Numbered from the stretch's first letter, positions 54,073 to 63,676 are shown. The stretch is DNA of 64,000 nt from an uncultured Lachnospiraceae bacterium (GCA_910588215.1 CAJUQJ010000015.1:1-64000), one strand, 5' to 3'. The notes: generated from the letters alone by a model not told the origin. Numbers and translations: made by a program.

Positions 54073-54309
54073 ATGACCATCAAAGAATCTTCAGATATTC
54101 CCGCATTCCTTAATCAGGTAAAAGCCTGCAGCGGTGATGTCTTTTTCAAAACAGATGAGGGCGACAGCCTGAATTTAAAATCCGTCCTTTCCACTTATGT
54201 ATTTGCAGTACTGATGCAGAATCCTGAGTTGATGCAGAATGGAAAAGTTATCTGTGAAGATGAACGGGATTACGAACTCCTGCATCTCTATTTATTACCA
54301 TCGAAGTAG
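54073..54309 (+). CDS. Small conserved-looking protein (78 residues), unknown function
   Basis: RBS aaaaaggag precedes the ATG. MTIKESSDIPAFLNQVKACSGDVF and LNLKSVLSTYVFAVLM are the most regular parts. It is acidic, without transmembrane segment or known motif. The general pattern (a PAFLNQV start, GDSLNLKS core, then a short E/D-rich tail) is one I associate with small uncharacterised Lachnospiraceae proteins. It lies 12 bp before the AraC gene, so they form one operon. Possibly a modulator of the regulator, but nothing shows this. Confidence 0.6.
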   Translation: MTIKESSDIPAFLNQVKACSGDVFFKTDEGDSLNLKSVLSTYVFAVLMQNPELMQNGKVICEDERDYELLHLYLLPSK

Positions 54310-54321
54310 GAGGAAACAGAT

Positions 54322-55536
54322 ATGAATTTACAGGAAAAAATTAACTTCTTTTCAGAATTGATTACAAGCAGCCATCCCCTCATGTACTGGGAATACGATG
54401 CGGATATGAATCTTCTCACCGAAGGTCATGAAAATGATGATATATATGAAACACTGTTTTCCATCAGCGGCTGCAAAGAATATCTGAAACAGCATCTCCA
54501 ACCGGAGAATTCTCCTTTGATTCTGGCAGATTCTAACGGGCTTATGTGGATTGCTGTCTTTGAAATTAAAAACGATGCCGTAAACCTGATTCATATGATC
54601 GGACCCGCCTTTATCTTTGATATCTCAGAACGGAATATTGAGAAAATGATACGGGATAAAATACATTCCGTGAAACTGAAAAAATTATTTATGAATACCT
54701 TGAAAGCTCTGCCTGTCCTGTCCATTTCTTCCTACTATCAGTATGGGCAGATGCTGTATTTCACAATAACGGGAAAGAAGATTTCTGTCAGTGATTTTAC
54801 ATTCCAGTCCTATCCGGAAGAGTTAATCGGGATCAGAAATGAGCCTGCAGCCATCCGCTCTAAAAGTGAACTCCATGGCACATGGGCTATGGAACAGGCT
54901 TTGGTGAATTGTGTAGAGGAAGGAAACATGAATTATTCGGATATTCTGGGCAAAATAGCTATAACCGGAACCTCAGGGGATTTCTCTTATAACAATCCCT
55001 TCCCTCAGTCTAAAACTTATGTCCTGGTGCTTATAACTTTATGCTCCCGTGCTGCCATGCGTGCCGGATTGTCTCCTGAGATTGCATACAACCTGAGTGA
55101 TTATTATATCGCAAGCGTGGAAAAGGCAGCTTCCATCTCTGAACTCCAAACCATAAGCCATACGATGTTCCACGATTATACCTTCCGTGTCCATGAAATG
55201 CTGAAAAATACACAAATTTCAAGACCAATTCAAGAATGTTGCAATTATATCCAGCTCCATTCTGCGGAAAAACTGGAAATCGCCGATATTGCAGCACAGA
55301 TAGGATATGCCGAATACTACTTTTCCAAGAAGTTCAAGAAAGAAGTCGGGATTAGTGTAAAAGACTATATCAAGGAATCGAAGATCAACCGCGCAAAGAT
55401 CATGCTGAAAGCAGGTATCAGCATTTCGGAAGTGACAGATACTTTAAATTTCAGTTCCCAGAGCTATTTTACGGAAATTTTCAGAAAGCTTACAGGAATC
55501 ACACCTGCCGAATACCGGGATTCTGTTACAAAATAA
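54322..55536 (+). CDS. AraC family transcriptional regulator (YesN-like)
   Basis: 404 residues; RBS aggagg. The C-terminal AraC domain (about 300-400) has two helix-turn-helix units: IADIAAQIGYAEYYFSKKFK and ISEVTDTLNFSSQSYFTEIF, closing with GITPAEYRD. The N-terminal 280 residues carry no named sensor that I can see and have few charged clusters; the general layout resembles long YesN-type regulators of carbohydrate operons. It is convergent to the second GPH transporter, and probably controls that transporter and the xylanase operon. Effector unknown. Confidence 0.9.
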   Translation: MNLQEKINFFSELITSSHPLMYWEYDADMNLLTEGHENDDIYETLFSISGCKEYLKQHLQPENSPLILADSNGLMWIAVFEIKNDAVNLIHMIGPAFIFDISERNIEKMIRDKIHSVKLKKLFMNTLKALPVLSISSYYQYGQMLYFTITGKKISVSDFTFQSYPEELIGIRNEPAAIRSKSELHGTWAMEQALVNCVEEGNMNYSDILGKIAITGTSGDFSYNNPFPQSKTYVLVLITLCSRAAMRAGLSPEIAYNLSDYYIASVEKAASISELQTISHTMFHDYTFRVHEMLKNTQISRPIQECCNYIQLHSAEKLEIADIAAQIGYAEYYFSKKFKKEVGISVKDYIKESKINRAKIMLKAGISISEVTDTLNFSSQSYFTEIFRKLTGITPAEYRDSVTK

Positions 55537-55600
55537 CCCATTTATTCTATCCTCCGCAATCCGCTTCCCTTTTGCGTATTTTCCTATGATGTAAAAGCAA

Positions 55601-55650
55601 AAATCCCATTATCCGTCACAGATTCTGTCTGCTACCGGATAATAGGATTT
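55601..55650. terminator. Bidirectional terminator between AraC gene and GPH transporter
   Basis: aaatcccattatccg (55601-55615) pairs with cggataataggattt (55636-55650) with one mismatch and a 20-base loop. A-rich and T-rich flanks suit both strands. Confidence 0.75.
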
Positions 55651-55674
55651 CAGGCAATTTCTATTCTGCTTCTC

Positions 55675-57078
55675 CTACTTGCCTTCGCGCTTCTTCTTCA
55701 ACGCTTCTACCATCTGCGGACGGGTCTTATCTATAGTATACATCAGGGAGAGCACAAAGATCCCACCGAAAATAAAGATCGGGAAAATATTATACATTCC
55801 AATGATACCCATTTCTGCACTGGCTGTCTGTGCCTCAGCCAATCCGTCATATCCTGTCAGCATCATAACAATTCCTAAAATTGCTGATGCCACTCCGCCG
55901 CTGCACTTTCTTGCAAAATTGATAACGGAAGCAATCATTCCTTCCACGCGGATACCCGTTTTCCACTCGCCGTAATCCATACAGTCGATCAGGTAAGTAT
56001 TGATCATCATATTAAGCGGCACACATCCCAAGCCAGCCATAAGACTACCTATCATGATCGTCACCATATTCGGCCCGCCGATGGTACGGATTACCAGACC
56101 TGCCACACCGAGCAGAGCACATCCCTGAAGGATTCTGGTCGTTCCTACCTTACGGCTGATCACAGGGAAGAATACCATAACCAGCGGGGCAATCAGCGAA
56201 GTAAGGGATACGATGGACATCAGGCCGATATCCCCCATAATATACCGGAAATAATATGTATTGGCCGTCCCCATGCCGTCCCACATTGCGGACAGTAACA
56301 TCATGAAAAACAGTAAAACCAACATTTTGTTTTTCAGGAGGGACTGCATCATATCCTTCATTGCTACTTTTTCACCTGTCACTGTCACCTGCTCTCTGGT
56401 ATCCGTAACAGCCGTTTCGCCTCCTGCTATTTCCTTTACAAATACAAATCTAAGAATCCCAATCACAACCATAGGGATGCCTATTACAAGTGAAATCGTA
56501 ATCCATCCTTCTCTCGTTGCCCCAATGCCTGCCAAAATCTGTGGAAACACAATATTATAGACCACACTGCAGAACATTACAACCGCACCGTTAATTGACA
56601 TAACCTTGACACGGTTCTTCTCTGTCGTAAACGCACGTGCCATGTATACTGCATCCGCACCCCCGAGTGCCGTGGTGCAGACTGCGTTGACTATAACATA
56701 CATGACGAACACCCAGGCATACTGTGCTGTCATTCCCATTCTGGGAACAGAGAACATCAGTACCGTAAAGAACCACATCAACACAACAAATATTTCATAG
56801 GGTCTTGCCTTTCCCCATTTGGTGTTTGTCTTGTCAATCAAAAATCCAATCCCCAGATCGGTAAAAGCATCAATGATCTTGGATACCAGCAAAAACATAC
56901 CTACCACAGCGGCATTCATGCCCAGCATGTCTGTGCAGTAAAAGGTAAGCTGCCCTACCAGCATGACATTGATCGCCGCTGAAATTCCTCTGGACGTCCA
57001 TGTCATACTGTACCAGAAAGGCATCTTTTCACGCGCGCCATATGGAACTCCCGATTCATTTACTTTTGTTTTTCCCAT
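55675..57078 (-). CDS. Second GPH family sugar/cation symporter
   Basis: 467 residues. About 12 transmembrane helices. The GPH loop GIGFLIDKTNTKWGKARPYEIF is present, and DYGEWKTGIRVEGMIASVINF is the second conserved loop. Probably imports xylo-oligosaccharides or similar, because it lies beside the GH10 xylanase gene. It is about 200 bp downstream of that gene's stop, with the large palindrome in between, so it may be a separately transcribed unit. Basic C-terminal tail (EALKKKREGK). Confidence 0.9.
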   Translation of the reverse strand: MGKTKVNESGVPYGAREKMPFWYSMTWTSRGISAAINVMLVGQLTFYCTDMLGMNAAVVGMFLLVSKIIDAFTDLGIGFLIDKTNTKWGKARPYEIFVVLMWFFTVLMFSVPRMGMTAQYAWVFVMYVIVNAVCTTALGGADAVYMARAFTTEKNRVKVMSINGAVVMFCSVVYNIVFPQILAGIGATREGWITISLVIGIPMVVIGILRFVFVKEIAGGETAVTDTREQVTVTGEKVAMKDMMQSLLKNKMLVLLFFMMLLSAMWDGMGTANTYYFRYIMGDIGLMSIVSLTSLIAPLVMVFFPVISRKVGTTRILQGCALLGVAGLVIRTIGGPNMVTIMIGSLMAGLGCVPLNMMINTYLIDCMDYGEWKTGIRVEGMIASVINFARKCSGGVASAILGIVMMLTGYDGLAEAQTASAEMGIIGMYNIFPIFIFGGIFVLSLMYTIDKTRPQMVEALKKKREGK

Positions 57079-57115
57079 ACCTCATTTCCTCTCTCTTTTT
57101 TATTTTCTGTATTTT

Positions 57116-57217
57116 TATAGTTAACGACATTAGAAATTTCGTTTTCGGCCTTGCAGGAGCTACCATATATGGCTTTTGCAAGAACCGGAAACAGAAATTT
57201 GTTATGTCGTTCACTAT
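57116..57217. repeat. 102-bp imperfect palindrome before the second transporter
   Basis: Arms tatagttaacgacatt... and ...atgtcgttcactata are largely complementary, including aaatttc and gaaattt. The centre ccatatatgg lies at about 57163-57172. On the minus strand, tatgctatagt beside its right end could be the promoter of the transporter, so the whole palindrome would be transcribed as a long hairpin in the 5' leader. No coding sequence. Confidence 0.65.
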
Positions 57218-57274
57218 AGCATAACATCATGCCGAAAATAGCCGTTATTGAAAATTCATTTTCTTTATCAAAAT

Positions 57275-59176
57275 TTAATCTCCCTTCACCACACGAAGCC
57301 AGATTCTGTTCCCTGCTGCCTCTTTTCTTTCTGCCATATCGCCATCCGCCATAACCGTAAGGTTGATGTATCCGCCCATTTTCGGTGTCAGCATATACGC
57401 GGATTTTCCATCATACACATAACTGCCTGTAATTTCAAAGCCCGTTGTTGTATCTGCAAAGCTTCCGTCTTCCCATAATTGGATAAAGGAATCTTCTTCT
57501 CCTATAACGACAAACCTCAGCCTGCTTCCGCCCAAATCGGGAAGCTGTTCCCCTTGTGTGTCAAATCCTGCCTTTTCTTCCAGCCCATACATGCCAAAAT
57601 ATGCATACTTTGCAGTCAAATTACGGTCATAAAGGTGAAGGAAACCACTCGGCATCCAGGATAATTTATCTGCAAATCCCCATAACGTAACTCCAGTGAC
57701 CTTAATTCCCTGATTGCGCAGTTCTAAAATCTGCTGCACAAAATAATAGTAGAACCGTCCCTGCAGCTTTAATTCCTCATCCGTGCCGTTTCTGGAAACT
57801 GCCACATCTAACTCTGTAACCTGAATCTCACAGCCTGTCTCCTGCCCGATTCTTTGAAGCGCCTCCATCAATGTGTTTGTATTGCTGTATGCCCCATAAT
57901 GCCCCTGTTGGCCTATTATATCTATCAGGGGACTTCCGTCTTTCTCCTTTAAGCCCACCGCCAGTTCAATCACCTTATCCGTCTTAGCTTCCAGATCGAA
58001 ATCATTGTAGCAGAGCCGAATGCCTGCCGGGGCATATTGTCTCGCAAAATGATATGCATACCATACATAATCATCCCCAATAATTTCCCGCCATGGGCAC
58101 TTGCGCATTTTTGCCGGGGCAATCACAGCTTCATTTACCACATCCAGACAGTAAATAACAGCATCCCATCCTCCCTGCTGTAGGGCAGCAAAATATCCGC
58201 TGATAAAATCTTCCATACGTTTCAGCATCTCTTCACGTCCTACAAAAGGCGCATCCGTCTCAAATCCTTCATGGAATATCCATTCCGGAGTCCCCATATA
58301 CCAGATCAGCGTGTGTCCCCGGACAGGCATATGGTTTTCCCTGCACCAGTCCAGCAATTCCATCGTTTCTGCGGAAAATACTACTGTCAGACTTCCGGTT
58401 TCCCTGCTGGCTTCCTGACTGAGTATAAACTCCGGCTTCAGATGGTTTTCCAGCGTTACGCTGTTAAACTGCTCTTTCAGGATACTTACGTACGGCTCCT
58501 CCAGATAATCCGGATTGATGCACGTTCCTACTTTCATCCCCCATTCTTCAAACTTCTCCTTCAATGCATAATCTGACATGGCTTCTACCAAAGGCTCCCT
58601 CATCAGCCCGGCACCTACGTCCAGCGCCTGTTTCCTGACCTGTATTGCCCCTGCATCTTCTTTACTGAGGATAGTTGGTTCAAACTCCCTAAAAACGAAC
58701 GTTCCTGTTTTCTCATCCACATACACTGTCATAGGGACATTCTTGCAGTTCTCTATAAAAAAAGCTGTGGGATACAGACTGAGTATCCCGGGACTGTCTT
58801 TGCTGTCATACTCACCGTTACCTGTATCCAGGAACTGTGAGACACTTCCCCAGTCCACCGTACCTGTTCCACCTGCCGCTTCACTCAGCTCTACCTTGTT
58901 CCCTTCTCTGATGAATGTCCCATGGAATGAATAGCAAACTTTCACCGGATCTTTGAGCATCGGATCTTCCTTTGTGCTTTTCAGCTCTTTCACCAGCACG
59001 AAAATACCATTTCCCTGCAATGTCAGCACATCCTCCTGCAACATGCCAAATGCTTCTCCCCTTGTAGAAGTAATGCCATTCATCAGCGTATTGTTCTTAA
59101 CAACTTCCGCTGTATCCTTCCTGCAAAAGTAACTCACTTCTTTTGCAGTTCTACCCTCCCCGCTATTCTCTGCCAT
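57275..59176 (-). CDS. GH10 endo-1,4-beta-xylanase-like enzyme
   Basis: 633 residues from the ATG at 59176 (RBS gaggagg); an in-frame ATG at 59191 lies within that RBS. The first about 170 residues form a beta-rich domain not recognised by name. The GH10 barrel follows (about 195-520). Here the acid/base Glu is in CLDVVNEAVI and the nucleophile Glu in QVTELDVAVS; TLIWYMGTPEWIF and YNDFDLEAK are further conserved strands. A C-terminal beta-sandwich (about 540-633) is CBM-like. No signal peptide, so it is an intracellular xylanase acting on imported xylo-oligosaccharides. It is 16 bp downstream of the alpha/beta-hydrolase gene. Confidence 0.88.
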   Translation of the reverse strand: MAENSGEGRTAKEVSYFCRKDTAEVVKNNTLMNGITSTRGEAFGMLQEDVLTLQGNGIFVLVKELKSTKEDPMLKDPVKVCYSFHGTFIREGNKVELSEAAGGTGTVDWGSVSQFLDTGNGEYDSKDSPGILSLYPTAFFIENCKNVPMTVYVDEKTGTFVFREFEPTILSKEDAGAIQVRKQALDVGAGLMREPLVEAMSDYALKEKFEEWGMKVGTCINPDYLEEPYVSILKEQFNSVTLENHLKPEFILSQEASRETGSLTVVFSAETMELLDWCRENHMPVRGHTLIWYMGTPEWIFHEGFETDAPFVGREEMLKRMEDFISGYFAALQQGGWDAVIYCLDVVNEAVIAPAKMRKCPWREIIGDDYVWYAYHFARQYAPAGIRLCYNDFDLEAKTDKVIELAVGLKEKDGSPLIDIIGQQGHYGAYSNTNTLMEALQRIGQETGCEIQVTELDVAVSRNGTDEELKLQGRFYYYFVQQILELRNQGIKVTGVTLWGFADKLSWMPSGFLHLYDRNLTAKYAYFGMYGLEEKAGFDTQGEQLPDLGGSRLRFVVIGEEDSFIQLWEDGSFADTTTGFEITGSYVYDGKSAYMLTPKMGGYINLTVMADGDMAERKEAAGNRIWLRVVKGD

Positions 59177-59192
59177 ATTTTTCCTCCTCATT

Positions 59193-61226
59193 CTATTCTG
59201 TTACCACAATACGCACCCTGTCCTGATTCATGACTCTTGTGAAAGGATCACCAACCGTCCGGTTAGAAGCCACCTTAGCAACTGGAAAATATGTGCCCGG
59301 TTTTTCAAACACATGCCCCATTACCGCTCTTGTACTACTTCCGTCCTCTGCCTTAATGACAATACCGCCCTTTTCTGGCATATCGGTTGCTTCAAAATCC
59401 CAGCACACCTCTTCCACTTCACCTGCACCTTCAGGCACTTCTATTTCAGCAGTCAAAACCACCGTTTCTCCGACTTTTACTTCTGCTCTTTTCTCTCCCT
59501 CCACATGCAGACTGACAACCGGCTGTATCCCTTTCCGCTCTTTTGCAGTATCCGGAATCAGAATCTGCCCGCCATCCAGACTGTAGCTGCTTGTAGGTGC
59601 CGGTTCAATCCCTTTTTCTACCCATGCACTTAAGTCGAGCAATGCCTGATACAAAGCCCCAAGATAGCTGACGATATGCTGATGGTCACCGCCATTTCCT
59701 TCGGCACAGTCCGTATGCATACAGTGATCCATATACCAAAGCCGAAACTTATCATCTGCATTGCCGCCTGCATTCCGCTCCACCATCCGGCGGTACCAGT
59801 CTGCCTGCCATGGGAACGCGCTCTCATCCATCAGGCTTTCCAGTACGATCACCTTACAGTTCGGCGTGCCGCTCTGTACGCTCCCCGCCCCATTGCTGCT
59901 GATAACAGGACCGACCAGCAACGGTCTTTGCGGATAAAGCGGTTCGCCCTTTTCATCCCGGAACTGATCCCATGAAATATACTCTTTGCCCGGAACCTGA
60001 TGACGGTGATAAGTCTGCAGGGCTATATAATCAGAATTATCCAATAATACCCTATCCCCCACCTCTGCCTTTTCCAGCATTGTCTCCAAATCTCTTCCAT
60101 CCATGCTGTTATCTACCGTGACAATGGATTCACGCACCCAGTGCATGGAAAACGTTTCTCCTTCCAGTGCACCGGATAAAAATTTCATTTTCAGTCCTCT
60201 TAAATAAGGATCATCCTCAGGGAAATCCGTCAGCCTGAAATAAGGCAGTTCAATCGCTTTATTCATCTGATTCTTCCACGCCTCGTCCACGCCATAGGCA
60301 TTATTTTCATCAATGCTGTCACCTACCCCTTTTAGGACTCCCTGTGGCGTCAAAATCTCGGAAATAGTAGATTCCATATGGATCCGGTCACGGACAGCAC
60401 TGCTGTTTTCCGCAGTCCCCAGATAACCCGGCAATTTCCAGAAATCCTGATAATATGCTGCATCCATGGCTTCTACTGCTGGTTTCAGCACCGGAAGGGC
60501 ACCATCCCCAATGGTATCGTATACACACCATGTACGAAGTGGGAATCCCATCAAGGTTGCTTCCCTAAGTGCAGCCGCTTCCTCTTCGTTTAATGTTTCA
60601 TAAGGATTTCCGCTGCCACCCGGCTCCAAAGCATCTACGATCTGCATCATTTTATGACGAAGGATACGCATAGCATGTACCCGTGCGGTAAACACATAAG
60701 GCATCGCCATTGGGGAACCGATCACAAAGGGAACCGCACCGTCCCAGACACCTTCCGTGCTCTCCACGCAACTGATCGTTTTATATCCGCCGCCGCTGCC
60801 GCCATAGATATAACCATACGGCCTATGCTCCCCATATAAATCAACTGCCACCTTTCTGGAATACTGTGCAGCAGATGCACTGGCACGGTAAACTAAGGTA
60901 GGGTCATCCCCGCCATTCACAATGCCGCCCAAATTCGTTTCAACAAAATATGCACCATGCTTCACCGCAAATGAGATCTTATCTTCCATCCCTGTCTGTT
61001 GCTGTGCTTCCGTCTCATCACCCACAAATGGCGATACAAAATGGAAAAACCTTTTTTCATAGGTTTCCTCTGGTGGAAAATAAAAACAAAATTTTGTCAG
61101 TGTCCCTTCAAAACCTCCATGGATATAGTGGTGGCGTACCGGCTCATTCCGCCATTCATCCACATCAATGTAGGGATTGGCAAACTGCGGGTCATCAAAT
61201 CCGATATACAATTTTTTATCAGACAT
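59193..61226 (-). CDS. Unusual alpha/beta-hydrolase (esterase-like) with C-terminal PKD-like domain
   Basis: 677 residues; RBS aaaggagg. The nucleophile elbow IYGGSGGGYK gives a G-x-S-G-G Ser, and later SLMDESAFPWQ and WYMDHCMHTDCAEG supply candidate Asp and His. The sequence does not match the well-known tannase or feruloyl-esterase signature exactly (no CS-D-HC set), so the family is not named. The C-terminal 110 residues (VVSLHVEGEKRAEVKVGET ... FEKPGTYFPVAKVASN) look like a PKD or Ig-like fold. No signal peptide. Cotranscribed with the xylanase; a carbohydrate or aromatic ester substrate is a reasonable inference only. Confidence 0.7.
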   Translation of the reverse strand: MSDKKLYIGFDDPQFANPYIDVDEWRNEPVRHHYIHGGFEGTLTKFCFYFPPEETYEKRFFHFVSPFVGDETEAQQQTGMEDKISFAVKHGAYFVETNLGGIVNGGDDPTLVYRASASAAQYSRKVAVDLYGEHRPYGYIYGGSGGGYKTISCVESTEGVWDGAVPFVIGSPMAMPYVFTARVHAMRILRHKMMQIVDALEPGGSGNPYETLNEEEAAALREATLMGFPLRTWCVYDTIGDGALPVLKPAVEAMDAAYYQDFWKLPGYLGTAENSSAVRDRIHMESTISEILTPQGVLKGVGDSIDENNAYGVDEAWKNQMNKAIELPYFRLTDFPEDDPYLRGLKMKFLSGALEGETFSMHWVRESIVTVDNSMDGRDLETMLEKAEVGDRVLLDNSDYIALQTYHRHQVPGKEYISWDQFRDEKGEPLYPQRPLLVGPVISSNGAGSVQSGTPNCKVIVLESLMDESAFPWQADWYRRMVERNAGGNADDKFRLWYMDHCMHTDCAEGNGGDHQHIVSYLGALYQALLDLSAWVEKGIEPAPTSSYSLDGGQILIPDTAKERKGIQPVVSLHVEGEKRAEVKVGETVVLTAEIEVPEGAGEVEEVCWDFEATDMPEKGGIVIKAEDGSSTRAVMGHVFEKPGTYFPVAKVASNRTVGDPFTRVMNQDRVRIVVTE

Positions 61227-61250
61227 GCTTGCGTTTCCTCCTTTTGCTTC

Positions 61251-61326
61251 TTAATTTCAATCATAACCATGCAGAAGGAAAAACGTTATCAGAATTTAAT
61301 GATTACTATAAAAAAATGGCTAACTT
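61251..61326 (-). promoter_or_regulatory. Regulatory leader, copy 1 (esterase-xylanase operon)
   Basis: About 75 bp. On the minus strand it contains gttagccatttttt, tgataacgtttttc (61291-61278) and tatgattga in the same order as the block at 63440-63362. A -10-like TATGAT is preceded by a weak -35 lying in the conserved aacgttttt block, a pattern expected for an activator-dependent promoter. Confidence 0.55.
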
Positions 61327-61336
61327 TCGGTCAGCC
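61310..61336 (-). terminator. Intrinsic terminator after the oxidoreductase-VOC gene
   Basis: On the minus strand ggctgac/gttagcc (one GU) enclose cgaaa, followed by seven T (61316-61310). The 3' side overlaps the leader of the esterase operon. Confidence 0.75.
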
Positions 61337-61373
61337 ATTTCCCCATGAGAGTTTTCATACGTTTTCACTTTTT

Positions 61374-63350
61374 TTATTCATCAAGTTGCTTGGCGCCAGA
61401 GGCATATTGCATTAATTCCAAACGGTTTCCATCCGGATCCACCAGCCAGAACTGGTAAGCCCCGTCTGCTCCAAGACTAATCTGCGTATCCGGTTTGATG
61501 CCATTAGCTGTCACTGCATCCCATGCTGCATGGATATCTTCAACCTCAAAACAAATGTGCTGATATCCATAAGCATCCTGAAGATCACGATCCTCTTTCA
61601 ATGTCTGTCCATCTGTGTGGAACAATTCAATATACTGATGCGGTGCCACTTCAATATAGTCAATCCACGACTGCTCTCCCATCATTTTAAGTCCCATCAG
61701 TATCTTCGGATCTGCCTGTCCTGACTGCTCGACGACCTTACATAAATCCAGATAGGTAAGGCTGAAAACCTTCTTTAATCCCAGCCCTCTGCAGTAGAAA
61801 TGCTCCATATTCACAGCATCTTTCACCTGAAAAGCAATCTGCGTTGTATAATGCACACGCGAATAAACCTTGTGTTCCTGTACTTCTGTCATCGGTATAC
61901 GGGCTGTTTCTCCCTTGAAATATTCCGTAAACTGTACTTCATTTCCATCCGGGTCATGAATCGTAATTTCGCGAGAACCGTCAACAGTCGTATGAATATC
62001 CTCGTCCATTTTCATTCCTTCAGCTACCAAATGATCCCGCAGCTTCTCTATATCCTCAACCTCATAATTAAATTTTGTATATCCATAGTTTTCGCGGCGA
62101 TTTTCAATCTTCCGTGAAGAACGACCCAAGTCATGGAACAGCTCAATAAACTGTCCATCCGCCAGTTTCAGATAATCAATCCATGGTCTGTCTCCAGCTG
62201 CAGTTATATTCTGCAAAAGCTTCTCTGTTTCCCCTGTCATCTGATCACCATATTGCATCTTTATACTTTCACCCAGATCTTTCATCGTCAGTGTAAACTG
62301 CCGTTTCATGCCCAGAATATCCCCATAGAAATGAAGCATGGCTTCCATATCTTTCACCTGGAAAGCGATATGTCCAACATTTTTAATCCCCGCTTTATGG
62401 TTCGGCATTGTTTCCGGAATATCACAAGCGGACGCAATATCTACAAAAGAACCTTTGGTTCCTCCCTGTAAGATACCGGACAATACTTCCAGTACATGGT
62501 ATGCCATTTCCTTGGAAGCCCTGTTCTTTCTCCCTTGAAATATGGCATCCGCCATTTCTGCAGGCCCGATTCCACGGGAATTCTCCCCATATTTCGAGAA
62601 ATTCCAGAGTTCAACCGCTTTTGCCGGATTGCGGGGATCCATTGCGTTTGGCAAATATTTCACGGTACCGCCGAACTGGTTCGGATCTGTCAGGTATAGG
62701 ATTCCCTTTGTGCCGTAAATCGCAAAATAGGCTTCATCCATCATATTGTTATCCGCATCGATATGGAACGTACCACAAATTCCATTTCTAAGCTGAATGA
62801 CAGCCGATACCTGGCTTTCATTCGGCGTATCCATCACCTTGCCAAAATCAGGACTCATTGGCATGATATTCTTATGTGTCGGATAGGGCACACCCACAAT
62901 TCCTCCCACACGTGACACCGATCCGAGGAGACTCACCATGGCAGTTATATAATAGACCCCATAGTCATATAAAATTCCCGCCCCCGGCTGACGCAGGAAA
63001 GCAAAGAGGCTGAGAAGCATATCATTATTCCTGTTCGCTGAGATAGCAAAAGAATGAATCTCGCCTAACAGCCCTTCATCAATAGCCACACGTGCTGTCT
63101 GCCATGCAGCACCTAAAAAAGTATCCGGTGCCGCACCAAGGTACAGATTCTTTTCCTCTGCTAAGTCCAAAAGTTCCTTTGCTTTTGTAACATCATCGGT
63201 GATCGTCTTTTCAGTATAAACGTGTTTACCTGCAAGCAGAGCGGATTTGATCAGGTCATAATGCGCTCCTACCGGTGTCAGATTTACCACCATTTCAATG
63301 CCCATCCAAGTTTTCCCATCTTTTATATCCTCCAATACAAAACACCGGCT
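61374..63350 (-). pseudogene. Gfo/Idh/MocA oxidoreductase fused to two VOC domains, N-terminus missing
   Basis: At least 653 residues, with no ATG at the expected start; the frame opens at about 63350 and the first start-like codon is TTG at 63335. The NAD-binding Rossmann first half (GxGxxG, about 75 residues) is absent. The remaining half is clear: MVVNLTPVGAHYDLIKSALL, HVYTEKTITDD (E-K motif) and the C-terminal dehydrogenase domain to about 325. Two VOC domains follow (about 330-490: NVGHIAFQVKD, FIELFHDLG; and about 505-645: TTQIAFQVKD, YIELFHTDG, HICFEVEDIH). Cofactor binding is probably lost. The fusion is unusual. Confidence 0.75.
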
Positions 63351-63361
63351 TTTCCTTCCGA

Positions 63362-63440
63362 TTCTTATAAATCAATCATACTTGTGCAAAAAGAAAAACG
63401 TTATCAAAACTTCATTTTGTTGTTAAAAAATGGCTAACTT
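63362..63440 (-). promoter_or_regulatory. Regulatory leader, copy 2 (oxidoreductase-VOC gene)
   Basis: On the minus strand this block shares gttagccattttt, tgataacgtttttc (63406-63393) and tatgattga with the block at 61326-61251, in the same order and near-identical spacing. Downstream it joins the truncated reading frame directly, with no RBS/ATG comparable to copy 1, consistent with a deletion between leader and gene body. Confidence 0.55.
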
Positions 63441-63484
63441 AGCATAAGAGTAGCTCCAGATAAAACCTGCCCGGTCATCCAGGC

Positions 63485-63676
63485 TTAATCTGGAACAGCA
63501 ATCCCCTTTATAAAATTCTTCGGTTTATGCTCCAAAGTCTGGAATGCCGTCATTATTTCAGAAAGTTTGAATTCATGTGTCACCATTTCCTCATTTTTAA
63601 AGGTACCCTTTGTCAGCAGATTCATGGCACGCCTGAAATCATCTTTTGGATTGTCACTATGAGCCGGATGCGTCAC
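63485..63676 (-). pseudogene. C-terminal fragment of a zinc-type alcohol dehydrogenase
   Basis: About 60 residues: PAHSDNPKDDFRRAMNLLTK, EEMVTHEFKLSEIMTAFQTL, then NFIKGIAVPD to the stop. This matches the end of medium-chain (sorbitol/threonine-type) dehydrogenases. The cofactor and catalytic zinc parts are absent. The missing part would lie to the right, but an AraC fragment on the other strand occupies that position. Confidence 0.75.
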
